Below, in pieces: positions 1 to 7,565 of a stretch of DNA of 48,012 nt; positions within the stretch are counted from its first letter, which is position 1, and every line of letters begins with the position of its first letter. The position numbers and the translations under genes are program-made. The notes under the pieces are model-generated. The model saw nothing but the letters and a program-made list of their open reading frames with translations. It searched no databases and was not told the DNA's origin. Source of the stretch: Verrucomicrobiia bacterium (lineage in GTDB: Bacteria > Verrucomicrobiota > Verrucomicrobiia > Limisphaerales > UBA1100); contig JAAZZB010000025.1 of NCBI GenBank assembly GCA_014239365.1, positions 1-48,012 of the forward strand. The letters are read 5' to 3'.

Positions 1-626
1 CGTGGCTGAGCGGAGATCACATCGTCGAGCAAGGCGTGCACAGCATCGATAAAATGCTTTGGGCCATGGGCGACCAACCCCCCGCCTACGCCATCGCCAA
101 CGGCGGCCGCCAAAACCGCGGCCCCGAAGAAGGCAACATCTTCGACCACTTCGCCGTCGAATTTTCCTGGGCCGACGGCACGCAAGGCTACCATTTCACC
201 CGCCAAATGGATGGCTGCGAAAACGGCGTGTGGGATCGCGTCTTCGGCAGCAAAGCCAAATACACCGGCGAAAGCGGCCGCAAGCACCACGTGTTCTCCA
301 ATGCCGATGGATTAAAATGGCGTTGGACCCCCGGCGCCAAAAACGAGCGCAACAACAACGGCTACCAAACCGAGCACGACGAAATGTACGCCGCCATCCG
401 CGACGGCAAACCGCTGAACACCGGCGACCGAATGATCACCACCACCTTGATGGCGATGATGGCCCGCACCGCCGCTTACACCGGCAAAAAAGTCACGTGG
501 GAGATGATGCTCAATTCCAAAGAAGCCCTCGTCCCCGAAAAGATCGCCTTCGATATGAAATTCCCCCCACGCGACGTTCGCCATCCCGGCCGCAAGGAAG
601 TCATCGAGCCACACGGGTGGGAATAG
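1..626 (+). CDS. Gfo/Idh/MocA family oxidoreductase, C-terminal part (cut by window edge)
   Basis: The reading frame is open from base 3, so the gene starts upstream of the window and only about 207 C-terminal residues are visible. They correspond to the substrate-binding half of Gfo/Idh/MocA NAD(P)-dependent dehydrogenases; the Rossmann half is missing. The segment EQGVHSIDKMLWAMGD aligns with EQAVHSVDKISWVFGD of the complete paralogue at 4347-5699, HDEMYAAIRDGKPLNTGDRM aligns with HDELFASIRDGKPINNGARM, and both proteins end in PHGW. The conserved His of the EQxVHxxD stretch is the usual catalytic-region residue of the family. Substrate unknown; sugar or inositol derivatives are typical. Family assignment is firm. 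Confidence 0.9.
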   Translation, partial: WLSGDHIVEQGVHSIDKMLWAMGDQPPAYAIANGGRQNRGPEEGNIFDHFAVEFSWADGTQGYHFTRQMDGCENGVWDRVFGSKAKYTGESGRKHHVFSNADGLKWRWTPGAKNERNNNGYQTEHDEMYAAIRDGKPLNTGDRMITTTLMAMMARTAAYTGKKVTWEMMLNSKEALVPEKIAFDMKFPPRDVRHPGRKEVIEPHGWE

Positions 627-713
627 GTTAAATCCAGATCCCAACGTTCAATCTAGGAAAGCAATTAATTCCCATGTCGAGCGAGGACAACGATGCGGAG
701 TAGATCGTTGAAT

Positions 714-2267
714 CTATGGGGACCACTGCAAAGAATCCAACTTATCCGGAGCAACAAGCCTTGAACTGCCACCGGCAAAATATACGGCTAGTTTCGTCGC
801 CTTGCGTTCTTTGGCAAATTTTTTTGCGTCCGCCAGCCCGCCAGAACCATTCCAGCCCAAGTCAGACTCAAACAACACGACCACATCACGAGAAGAGAAG
901 GACTTCCCGGCCACGGCTGCATTCATGGCGTAGTGGCAATGTTTTGCATTCGGATTTAACTTCGAGGCATTGGGTGCCTGCGGCGAGATAAACGCTTTCC
1001 CTCCTCCGACCTCATTAAAAATTTCGTCACACCATTGATCAGCCGACGGGAATTGTTGGTTGTGATCAAGACGATAGTCATCGATCTCTTTACCAAGATT
1101 TCCAATGCTATTCTCGCTCCTAATCTCATTAGCTGCTGTGGTCATGACGGAATTCCCCAGACCCCAGCTTCCAATCCCTCCAGGACCTTCCCAGCTTGGA
1201 AATCCATTCATAAATAACCCAACAGATGGGGCATACATACACTCTAACGTAAGCGAAAATTCCTGCCCCTTGCTGGTTATGGAAACATAAACGCGAACAT
1301 CAAAACCAATCACCTCAAGGGTGTCAGGCAAGCCCAATACTTTTACCTCACTAATGGTGACATCGCTCCAGTCCACTCCATCTTCTATTGCGGAAGAACG
1401 GATTTCTTCCAAAAGTGAACTTAAATTGTTGCGAAATCCTTCTTTCAGTTCTTCGATAACAGGAACAAAATTTTCCCTGAAATCTTCAATTTCCCCTATC
1501 AATTCATCAACGGACAATCCATCTTCCTTGGCTTCAGTCTCCATAGTTTTCTCTATATCATCAGCAATTCTCTTCACATCACTCTTTGAAGAACCATAGA
1601 GGGACAGTTCATACATCGCGTCCTTGTCGTTATTTTTCAATGCCTTCACTACACGCTCTGCAAATTCTTGCTGAGTTTTAATTTTGCCTCCACTAGAAAC
1701 TTTGGCGACTAAATCAGGCCCGAAGGTGATACCGGCAAAGATAAGCCCAGACACAAGCACCACAATCCCGGCAATGATCGCCACTTTCTTGCCCTTACCC
1801 GGCTTGCCAGCAGCCGCAGTAGTTTGAGCCGGCGCCACCATCCCCAGCACTTGATTAATCGGCTTCCAGTCATCCATGCCATCGTGCCAGCCCCAGTCGG
1901 TGGGCAGCAGTTGGCCGGAGGCAAAATATTCCTTCGCCTTCTCTCGCGAGTAGGGGCCGATGGGTTCTCCCTTGCGGGTAACGCTGATCTTATCCGGATC
2001 ATCCGGTTCTGAATCTTCGGGCTTTTCCTCAGCCGGAGCAGCGCCCGCCATCGTGCGCTTGGGGATTCCGCCCGCGGGAGGCGATGGAGGCGTAGCCGGT
2101 GGCTCAGCGGCCGCACCCAGCACTTCACTTAATGGCTTCCAGCCCTCCGCGCCCTCGAACCAAGCTAAATCTGCGGGCAACAGCTGGCCCGCCTCAAGCA
2201 TTTGCCGCGCCGTCGCCTCCGGATACGGCCCGTGTTGCTCTCCGTTGCGTGTGATATGAATATTCAT
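714..2267 (-). CDS. GYF_2 (DUF4339) domain membrane protein with pseudopilin-like C-terminus
   Basis: About 517 residues. Two GYF_2-type domains are visible at residues 1-51 and 94-142 (NGEQHGPYPEATARQML and KGEPIGPYSREKAKEYF, each followed by a WKPLxxVLG-like end). An Ala/Pro-rich linker leads to one membrane helix at about 162-184, so the GYF domains are probably cytoplasmic. Beyond it lies an acidic helical region and a C-terminal part (HYAMN, VVLFESDLGW, VYFAGGSSRLV) resembling the end of DUF1559-type pseudopilins. GYF_2 domains are thought to bind proline-rich peptides; the partner is unknown. The ATG at 2267 was chosen; an in-frame GTG at 2279 is the alternative. No partner gene is contiguous on this strand. 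Confidence 0.8.
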   Translation of the reverse strand: MNIHITRNGEQHGPYPEATARQMLEAGQLLPADLAWFEGAEGWKPLSEVLGAAAEPPATPPSPPAGGIPKRTMAGAAPAEEKPEDSEPDDPDKISVTRKGEPIGPYSREKAKEYFASGQLLPTDWGWHDGMDDWKPINQVLGMVAPAQTTAAAGKPGKGKKVAIIAGIVVLVSGLIFAGITFGPDLVAKVSSGGKIKTQQEFAERVVKALKNNDKDAMYELSLYGSSKSDVKRIADDIEKTMETEAKEDGLSVDELIGEIEDFRENFVPVIEELKEGFRNNLSSLLEEIRSSAIEDGVDWSDVTISEVKVLGLPDTLEVIGFDVRVYVSITSKGQEFSLTLECMYAPSVGLFMNGFPSWEGPGGIGSWGLGNSVMTTAANEIRSENSIGNLGKEIDDYRLDHNQQFPSADQWCDEIFNEVGGGKAFISPQAPNASKLNPNAKHCHYAMNAAVAGKSFSSRDVVVLFESDLGWNGSGGLADAKKFAKERKATKLAVYFAGGSSRLVAPDKLDSLQWSP

Positions 2268-2426
2268 CACCTTCCGCACTGCGCGGAAGCCCGGACACTA
2301 ACCCGACTCGCCAATCGCTGCCTACTGTAAACTGGCGTTAATTTTATAATTAAAAAAAATTCAACTATGGCCCTGAGGATGCCCGCCACCGAGCGCGGGA
2401 CGGTGGTCACATAAGAAATGCCTTAG

Positions 2427-2526
2427 TGCACCCCTCTCGTGATGGACGTCACGAGAGGGGTGCAGTACGTCACGAGAGGCGCGAACCCTATCATTTCCCC
2501 CGTGAAATGGCGCATTTCCGCCGTGA
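2427..2526. promoter_or_regulatory. Operator-like array: perfect 16-bp palindrome plus 21-bp-spaced half-sites
   Basis: Bases 2427-2442 and 2449-2464 form a perfect 16-bp inverted repeat around a 6-base loop (2443-2448). The inner half-site TCACGAGAGG (2449-2458) recurs at 2470-2479, exactly 21 bases on. Two further related units, CATTTCCCCCGTGA (2492-2505) and CATTTCCGCCGTGA (2513-2526), are also 21 bases apart. All share a CGTGA/TCACG core. Twenty-one bases is two helical turns, so the cores lie on one DNA face, as expected for cooperative protein binding. The array ends 68 bases before the -35 element at 2594, which suggests control of the 140-aa gene. The palindrome lacks a T tract and is not a simple terminator. 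Confidence 0.55.
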
Positions 2527-2593
2527 CACGCGCCCGCAATTAAATGAAATTATAGTTTGCGTATTATAATTAATATTTTTTCCAATCAATTAG

Positions 2594-2621
2594 TTGACGT
2601 AATATAAAATCGTGGTATTAT
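2594..2621 (+). promoter_or_regulatory. Sigma-70-type promoter for the 140-aa gene
   Basis: TTGACG at 2594-2599 and TATTAT at 2616-2621 are separated by 16 bases, a close match to a housekeeping promoter. Transcription would begin near 2628, giving a leader of about 90 bases before the ATG at 2720 and excluding the GTG at 2612 as a start. Confidence 0.65.
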
Positions 2622-2719
2622 TTAGTGAGAAGAGAACGGTTCCCTTCTTGGGGTTCGGCAACCTGAATAGTTCGAAGCCGGAAATTGCAATAAAGCAAAA
2701 TCAATATAATATATTCGAT

Positions 2720-3142
2720 ATGAGACTTAACATAAAAAATGTGATTTCTGAAATGGAAATGTTTGTTGAAGGATGGCGTAAATACGCCGCCGAAAAACAG
2801 CTTAGCAGTCTCACGCTCGCTGCCGTGGAGGCCGAACTCTCGGTCCTCGTGGAGCACGAAAGAGAGATGAGATTGGCGAAGCTGGAGTATCGCGGTAAAA
2901 TTGCGCCCCGTACCTCTATGGGGTTATGCCTGCGCGACAAGCGCCGGCGCCTCATCGCGGCTGTAAAGTCGGATGTGACCCTTGGGGAAAATTCCGCATT
3001 TTGGCGCTTCCTGGGTTTTAAGACCCTCGAAGAGTTAAGAGGATCGCAGGGCTCCGGCCCCAAGGATGGATCCTCCGATCATGCTGACGGTAATCCCGAT
3101 ACAGAAAGTTCCGATGACGAACATCCACCTGACGGCCAATAA
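2720..3142 (+). CDS. Hypothetical 140-aa protein with basic core and acidic tail
   Basis: I do not recognise the family. The first 60 residues look helical and charged (EMEMFVEGWRKYAAEKQL, then VLVEHEREMRLAKLEYRGK). A basic stretch (LRDKRRRLIAAVKSD) and an aromatic segment (FWRFLGFKTLEELRG) follow, and the last 30 residues are acidic and low in complexity. The basic/aromatic core could bind nucleic acid, but that is a guess. The ATG at 2720 was chosen because the predicted promoter lies just upstream of it; there is no clear ribosome-binding site. The gene is monocistronic, between a strong promoter and a strong terminator, in an AT-rich pocket, which hints at separate acquisition. Confidence 0.6.
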   Translation: MRLNIKNVISEMEMFVEGWRKYAAEKQLSSLTLAAVEAELSVLVEHEREMRLAKLEYRGKIAPRTSMGLCLRDKRRRLIAAVKSDVTLGENSAFWRFLGFKTLEELRGSQGSGPKDGSSDHADGNPDTESSDDEHPPDGQ

Positions 3143-3188
3143 ACCCGCCGTCCGCAGGGGAGTCGCTGCGATAACAATCACTCCGCCA

Positions 3189-3215
3189 CGCTATGCTTTT
3201 GCATAGCGTTTTTTT
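3189..3215 (+). terminator. Rho-independent terminator of the 140-aa gene
   Basis: An 8-bp perfect stem (CGCTATGC / GCATAGCG) with a TTTT loop is followed directly by seven T residues (3209-3215), 46 bases after the stop codon at 3142. Confidence 0.85.
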
Positions 3216-3264
3216 GTGCCGTTGCTCAATGATCCCCGTGGATTTGGCGGCGGTAATCAGAGGC

Positions 3265-4179
3265 CTATTCCAGAAGCCGCCAGTAGGAGATTTTGGGATG
3301 GTTCCCTCCTGCGGGCATCAAGTTTAGGGTTTCAAATTTCTTAATGTCCTCACCATTGAGCCCCTCAACCTTTGCCTCGCCAAACCAGAACCGATATTTC
3401 AGGGACTGTTCCTTGCCGGTTTTGGCATTCGGATACGTCAGGGTTACCACTGGGCCGGCAACTTCCCACGTGCCCTGGGCGATCTTCCCGTTGGCCTGCG
3501 GAACTTTCAGTGCCCCGTCTTTGCCGAAGATTGCCGGTGGTGCCGGATTACGGGCAAACCGATCTGGTTCCCAAGTGTGCACCATAAACGCCGGGTGTTT
3601 AGAATCGGAACGCTCCCCATTCGGCCCCACGCCAAACGGCACGGCAAAGCCTTGTTCGGGCATCGCCATCAGCTCCAACTTGCCGGCCTTTTCGATTGTG
3701 GAGATGGTGGCTTCCATCCCTTTCGGTTCGCTCGGATCCACGATGGAAAACTTGTCGCCCACCTTGGGGTTTGCAGAGGAAAACGACAATATGGCCTCAC
3801 CCTCCTCGAAGGGATTGGGCAAAGTTACCTTCAGGCCATCGACCTTGAATGTGAGTTTTTTGTCCGTTACTGCCAGCGTTTTGCCTTGAAACACCGTCGC
3901 CATCTTGAGGGTTCCGTCCAATTCAAATTGAGCCAGCATCTTTGATGAGGCCATGATGACGTCTTCTTCAGGCGGATCATCCGATAGCGTAAAAGTAATC
4001 CGCTTCCCGGGCAGAAAGGTTGCCAAGCTTGCCGCCTTCTCCCCGCCACCTTGTTCCCCGCCGCCTTTCTTGTCACCGCCTTCCGGCGTTTCGGTGCCCT
4101 TGTCGCCTCCGCAACCGAGCAACAAGCCAATGATGGCCAAGGCGGGGAGGAATGGTTTGAGAATGCGTTTTGTTTTCAC
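3265..4179 (-). CDS. Putative lipoprotein of unknown function
   Basis: 304 residues beginning with a lipoprotein signal: basic n-region (MKTKRILK), hydrophobic core and lipobox LLGC with Cys at 23. A Gly/Lys/Glu-rich low-complexity linker (about residues 24-48) follows, then a soluble, probably beta-rich domain. No catalytic motif is recognised. The repeated design 'lipoprotein signal plus low-complexity linker plus small domain' is also seen in the 17377-18258 gene. It is divergent from the Gfo/Idh/MocA gene at 4347, and the shared intergenic region carries 21-bp-spaced direct repeats. Export is confidently predicted; function is unknown. Confidence 0.75.
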   Translation of the reverse strand: MKTKRILKPFLPALAIIGLLLGCGGDKGTETPEGGDKKGGGEQGGGEKAASLATFLPGKRITFTLSDDPPEEDVIMASSKMLAQFELDGTLKMATVFQGKTLAVTDKKLTFKVDGLKVTLPNPFEEGEAILSFSSANPKVGDKFSIVDPSEPKGMEATISTIEKAGKLELMAMPEQGFAVPFGVGPNGERSDSKHPAFMVHTWEPDRFARNPAPPAIFGKDGALKVPQANGKIAQGTWEVAGPVVTLTYPNAKTGKEQSLKYRFWFGEAKVEGLNGEDIKKFETLNLMPAGGNHPKISYWRLLE

Positions 4180-4242
4180 GCCGGAAATCTATGATACTTT
4201 GCCTCGCTTTGCATACTGTAATGTGCCGGATTTGGAATTGAA

Positions 4243-4274
4243 ATTTTCAATGATCAATGATGAATTTTCAATGA
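4243..4274. promoter_or_regulatory. Pair of 11-bp direct repeats spaced by 21 bases
   Basis: ATTTTCAATGA occurs at 4243-4253 and again at 4264-4274, two helical turns apart, between the divergent lipoprotein and Gfo/Idh/MocA genes. The spacing suits a protein-binding site controlling one or both genes, but the sequence is AT-rich and could be incidental. Confidence 0.3.
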
Positions 4275-4346
4275 CACAAATGACACAACCGCTCCAAAAA
4301 CTCTGAATTGCCATCAGCCCCTTTTCCGTCCAAGCTCCCCGCACGT

Positions 4347-5699
4347 ATGAATGATCAACAATCCACCAATCGCCGCACCTTTATTAAGGCCAGCGGAACG
4401 GCCGCTGTTGCGGCAAGCGCCATCTCTTTTCCCACCGTCACGTTTGGCAAGCCGGATAGCCGGAAGCTGAAGATCGGCTTCATCGGCTGTGGCGGACGCG
4501 GCACGGGTGCGATCAATCAGGCGCTCACGGCGGATAGCAATTGCGAGCTGTACGCGATGGGCGAGGTGTTTCGCGATAAACTCGATCGCAGTCTCAAGTC
4601 GGTAATGGGCCGGCGGGCGGGGCAAGTGAATATCGATGAGAAGCGCAAGTTTGTGGGGCTGGACGCGTACCAAAAAGTTTTGGAAAGCGGCGTGGATCTT
4701 GTGATTCTCACCACACATCCGGGCTTTCGTCCGTTGCACTTCAAGGCGGCGGTGGATGCGGGTAAACATGTCTTTCTGGAAAAACCGATGGCCACGGATG
4801 CGCCCGGGCTGCAGTCGGTGATGGAGACTTACAAGCTCGCGGAGAAAAAAGGCCTCGCTGTGGTGGCGGGTTTTTGCTGGCGCTACGAGCCTGGACGGCG
4901 TGAGTTTTTCAAACGCATCGCGGATGGTGCCATCGGTGATGTGCAGTCGATGTACTCCACCTATTATACCGGCCCGGTGAAACCGATGCCGCCGGATAGC
5001 AGCCGCAAGGCAGAGTGGAGCGACATCGAATGGCAGGTGCGCAATTGGTACAACTTCGCGTGGTGCGGCGGCGATGGCCTTTTGGAACAGGCGGTGCACA
5101 GCGTGGATAAAATTTCGTGGGTGTTCGGCGATGTGCCGCCGCACAGTTGCGTGGCCGTGGGCGGTCGCCAACGCCCGAATAATTCCGGCAACATCTGGGA
5201 TCACATCGAGGTGAACTATGTGTTTGAACGCGGCGCACGCGGGCACCTTGGCCAACGGCAAATCCCCGGTTGCCACGGCGAGAACAACGACTACATTCTC
5301 GGCACCAAAGGCCGCGCCCAAATCGCCGGCGGCCTCATCATCACCGGCAAAGACGCCATCAAAGGCAAGACCGATAAGTGGACCTACAACGCCGGCGCGG
5401 ACATCTGGCGCTACACCGGCCCCGGCGGCAATATGTACCAGATCGAACACGACGAACTGTTCGCCAGCATCCGCGATGGCAAGCCCATCAACAACGGCGC
5501 CCGAATGTGCAACGCCACCGGCATGGCGCTGATGGGCCGAATGGCCGGCTACACCGGCCGCCAAGTCACGTGGGATCAGGCCATGAACTCCAAACAAAAC
5601 CTGTTCCCCAAAGACCAAAACTGGGAGACCGGCAAACACACCCCGCCCAAAGAAGCCATCCCCGGAACCAAAGAAGCCATCGCCCCACACGGGTGGTAA
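4347..5699 (+). CDS. Gfo/Idh/MocA family oxidoreductase with Tat signal
   Basis: 450 residues. The N-terminus has a twin-arginine signal (NRRTFIKASG followed by an Ala-rich hydrophobic stretch ending near FGKP), so the folded, cofactor-loaded enzyme is predicted to be exported. The Rossmann dinucleotide motif GFIGCGGRGTGA follows at once, then the family Lys in HVFLEKPMA, and a C-terminal domain with EQAVHSVDK and a PHGW end. Members oxidise or isomerise sugars and polyols using tightly bound NAD(P). The ATG at 4347 gives a normal Tat leader; the frame extends to TTG 4308 without adding signal features. It is a paralogue of the partial gene at the window start. Substrate cannot be read from the sequence. 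Confidence 0.92.
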   Translation: MNDQQSTNRRTFIKASGTAAVAASAISFPTVTFGKPDSRKLKIGFIGCGGRGTGAINQALTADSNCELYAMGEVFRDKLDRSLKSVMGRRAGQVNIDEKRKFVGLDAYQKVLESGVDLVILTTHPGFRPLHFKAAVDAGKHVFLEKPMATDAPGLQSVMETYKLAEKKGLAVVAGFCWRYEPGRREFFKRIADGAIGDVQSMYSTYYTGPVKPMPPDSSRKAEWSDIEWQVRNWYNFAWCGGDGLLEQAVHSVDKISWVFGDVPPHSCVAVGGRQRPNNSGNIWDHIEVNYVFERGARGHLGQRQIPGCHGENNDYILGTKGRAQIAGGLIITGKDAIKGKTDKWTYNAGADIWRYTGPGGNMYQIEHDELFASIRDGKPINNGARMCNATGMALMGRMAGYTGRQVTWDQAMNSKQNLFPKDQNWETGKHTPPKEAIPGTKEAIAPHGW

Positions 5700-6014
5700 G
5701 CGGGAAAGGCCCAAAACCCAAATCATTCCCAAGCCCCAAACCCGAATCACCTTTCGGGTCTTGGGGCTTGCTCTTTGAGCCTTGAGTTGTAGAGCATTGA
5801 TGGGCCTCGTCACTGGCGTCTTTGCCACGTTTCATCCACTGCGCAAGCATCGGATTTCGGAGGGGGACTAATTTACCACAGAGGCACAGAGAGCACAGAG
5901 AAACCAAGCCTCTGTGTTCTCTGTGCCTCTGTGGTTAAAAAAAACGGAATAAACCCAAAGGTTGCGCGTAGTACTGCTGACGTGGTGAACTGCCAGACAG
6001 ATGTTGCGAGCTCA
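5700..6014. other. Intergenic region with hairpin and family A repeat
   Basis: This gap holds a long hairpin at about 5730-5770 (CAAGCCCCAA-type arm against TTGGGGCTTG, one unpaired base) that ends in CTCTTTG and may weakly terminate the oxidoreductase gene. It also holds the family A palindrome at 5875-5935. No convincing sigma-70 promoter for the sigma-factor gene was seen, and no coding region is supported. Confidence 0.5.
5875..5935. repeat. Family A palindromic repeat, copy 1
   Basis: Two 26-base arms (5875-5900 and 5910-5935) are reverse complements with one mismatch and consist of CACAGAG-type units. Further copies lie at 7387-7447 and 13756-13814. Copies 1 and 2 share even the loop sequence. 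Confidence 0.9.
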
Positions 6015-6539
6015 ATGCATTCACTGGAATGGCCGATGACTGAGGGCCCCGAGAAAACGGCGGATGCCGAACTGGAGGCGCTCAGCGAATCGGGCTTTGC
6101 GCTGGCTATTCAGTTGCTGGGACGCCACGCCGATGCTGCCGATGTGGTGCAGGATTCCCTGCGCAAGCTGCTGCACAGTGGCCGGTTCGATGCGCGCCGC
6201 GGCAATGCGCGCGCGTGGTTTTTGAAAGTGGTGCGCAATGGCGCGCTCGACACGCTGCGCCGCCGCAAGCCGCACGACGCGGAGGCGGTGGCCGCTTTGC
6301 CTGATGCCACGCCGGCACCGGATGAAGCCGCCGCTCGCAGTGAATTGGCTCAAATCATCCGGCGCGAATTGGACGCGCTACCAACGGAGCAACGCGAAAT
6401 CATTTTACTGCGCGATTTTCACGACCTGAGCTACAGTGAAATCGCCGAGGTGTTGGCGCTCGCACCGGGCACGGTGATGAGCCGACTGCACCGCGCGCGG
6501 CGTGCACTGCGCGAACGGATGGGAAAATTTTTGAAATAA
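6015..6539 (+). CDS. RNA polymerase ECF-type sigma factor
   Basis: 174 residues. Region 2 is seen in LLGRHADAADVVQDSLRKLL and NARAWFLKVVRNGALDTLRR. Region 4 is seen in LDALPTEQREIILLRDFHDL followed by SYSEIAEVLALAPGTVMSRL, the helix-turn-helix that reads the -35 element. There is no sigma region 3, as expected for an ECF factor. ATG 6015 was chosen; ATG 6036 is also possible. The open frame back to 5931 starts inside the family A repeat and was not used. The gene is followed after 12 bases by a putative anti-sigma factor and then by a YbjQ-like gene, so the factor is probably released by a membrane-sensed signal. Confidence 0.9.
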   Translation: MHSLEWPMTEGPEKTADAELEALSESGFALAIQLLGRHADAADVVQDSLRKLLHSGRFDARRGNARAWFLKVVRNGALDTLRRRKPHDAEAVAALPDATPAPDEAAARSELAQIIRRELDALPTEQREIILLRDFHDLSYSEIAEVLALAPGTVMSRLHRARRALRERMGKFLK

Positions 6540-6551
6540 CCCGATGATGCA

Positions 6552-7034
6552 ATGAAACACGACTGCAACGAAACCGAGCCATTGCTCTCCGCCCATCTCG
6601 ATGGCGAGCTGACGCAGGGCGACCGCCAGCGGGTGGAGCTGATTTTGGAAGACTGCGCCGAGTGCGCGCGGGCCTTTGACGAAATGAAAAAACTGCGCCA
6701 GCATATCGGCGGCATCCCCTACGATACGATGACCGAACAAGAGAAAAACGAAATGAACCGCCACGCGGAATCCAATGTCGGCGCAAGCGTTGGGCAAATG
6801 TTGTTCATCGCCGGCCTCGTGATGGTGTACGGCGTGGGTGCGTATCTGTTATGCGCGGACCTCATCACTGACGCGGAGTTTGCCAAATCCGGCGAGGCGA
6901 ATGATAAAGTGCCGCTGTTCATCCGTGTTGGCGTGCCGGCGCTCATCATCGGTTTGGGCATCCTGTTTTTTACTGTTCTGTTTCAACGCATTCAGGCGTC
7001 AAAAGCCGACAAGTACACAGACGTGGAATTTTAA
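6552..7034 (+). CDS. Putative membrane anti-sigma factor (zf-HC2-like)
   Basis: 160 residues. The N-terminus matches the anti-sigma zinc-finger pattern: CNETEPLLSAHLDGEL followed by a CAEC pair at about residues 36-39. The usual His just before that pair is replaced (ILEDCAEC rather than HLxxCxxC), so zinc binding may be altered. Two hydrophobic helices follow at about residues 78-102 and 122-142, with a short cytoplasmic tail. Position directly behind an ECF sigma gene supports the role of holding that sigma factor at the membrane. The assignment rests on the Cys-rich N-terminus plus context. Confidence 0.75.
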   Translation: MKHDCNETEPLLSAHLDGELTQGDRQRVELILEDCAECARAFDEMKKLRQHIGGIPYDTMTEQEKNEMNRHAESNVGASVGQMLFIAGLVMVYGVGAYLLCADLITDAEFAKSGEANDKVPLFIRVGVPALIIGLGILFFTVLFQRIQASKADKYTDVEF

Positions 7035-7036
7035 TT

Positions 7037-7375
7037 ATGAGTGAAACTAATCGCATCATCGTTGTGACCTCGCCGACTATCCCCGGCAAAAAAATCGTGC
7101 GCACCCTCGGGCTCGTGCGCGGCAATACCATCCGCGCCCGTCACGTGGGCAAGGATATCATGGCCGGCCTGCGCAATATTGTGGGCGGCGAGGTGACTGA
7201 ATACGCCAAACTACTCGCCGAAAGCCGCGAGCAGGCTCTCGACCGTATGCTCGCCGACGCCGAAAAGCTCGGCGCCAACGGCGTCATCAGCATGCAGTTC
7301 ACCACCTCCGTCATTATGGGCGGTGCCGCCGAGATGATGGCATACGGCACGGCGGTGAAGCTAGAAGACGAGTAG
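7037..7375 (+). CDS. YbjQ/UPF0145 family protein
   Basis: 112 residues covering the whole YbjQ (UPF0145) family. Typical elements are VVTSPTIPGKKIVRTLGLVR near the start, then ARHVGKDIMAGLRNIVGGEV and the GANGVISMQFTTSVI strand with a final YGTAVKLE. Family members form small oligomeric domains sometimes annotated as heavy-metal binding; the physiological role is unsettled. It starts 2 bases after the anti-sigma gene, so it is probably cotranscribed with the sigma/anti-sigma pair. It lacks a signal peptide or membrane helix. Confidence 0.88.
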   Translation: MSETNRIIVVTSPTIPGKKIVRTLGLVRGNTIRARHVGKDIMAGLRNIVGGEVTEYAKLLAESREQALDRMLADAEKLGANGVISMQFTTSVIMGGAAEMMAYGTAVKLEDE

Positions 7376-7386
7376 CTTTTTCTCTC

Positions 7387-7447
7387 ACCACAGAGGCACA
7401 GAGAGCACAGAGAAACCAAGCCTCTGTGTTCTCTGTGCCTCTATGGT
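7387..7447. repeat. Family A palindromic repeat, copy 2
   Basis: Arms at 7387-7412 and 7422-7447, nearly identical to copy 1 including the loop. It lies 12 bases after the YbjQ stop. Its right arm contains an ATG (7443) that opens a spurious upstream extension of the next gene. Confidence 0.9.
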
Positions 7448-7565
7448 AAAAATTCCGGGCACACTTTCGAACAATTGCCGTCCAATGAGGACGCGTTTGG
7501 ATGACATTTCGGCGTTGCGCCGGAACGGTTTCCCAAGCATTAACAGGCCCACAGGATTACAGACT

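Larger units (their letters stand above)
2280..2719. other. Gene-free AT-rich intergenic segment
   Basis: This 440-base gap separates the minus-strand GYF_2 gene from the plus-strand 140-aa gene. It contains AT-rich runs (about 2335-2365 and 2540-2620), the operator-like array at 2427-2526 and the promoter at 2594-2621. Its base composition is clearly lower in GC than the flanking genes. No further coding region is supported: the open frame starting at GTG 2612 begins upstream of the expected transcription start. Confidence 0.6.

Noticed and set aside
2427-2464. Terminator of the GYF_2 gene or an upstream gene
   Set aside because: The perfect palindrome lacks a T tract on either strand and lies upstream of the start of the minus-strand gene, so an operator explains it better.
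4314-5828. Minus-strand open frame (504 codons) opposite the Gfo/Idh/MocA gene
   Set aside because: Ala/His/Arg-rich shadow with no recognisable domain; the plus strand has a Tat signal and Rossmann motif.
5931-6014. Upstream extension of the sigma factor to GTG 5931
   Set aside because: This start lies inside the family A repeat and adds residues with no similarity to sigma factors.
7443-7565. Upstream extension of DUF4139-like paralogue 1 to ATG 7443
   Set aside because: The ATG belongs to the right arm of a family A repeat, and using it would bury the signal peptide.
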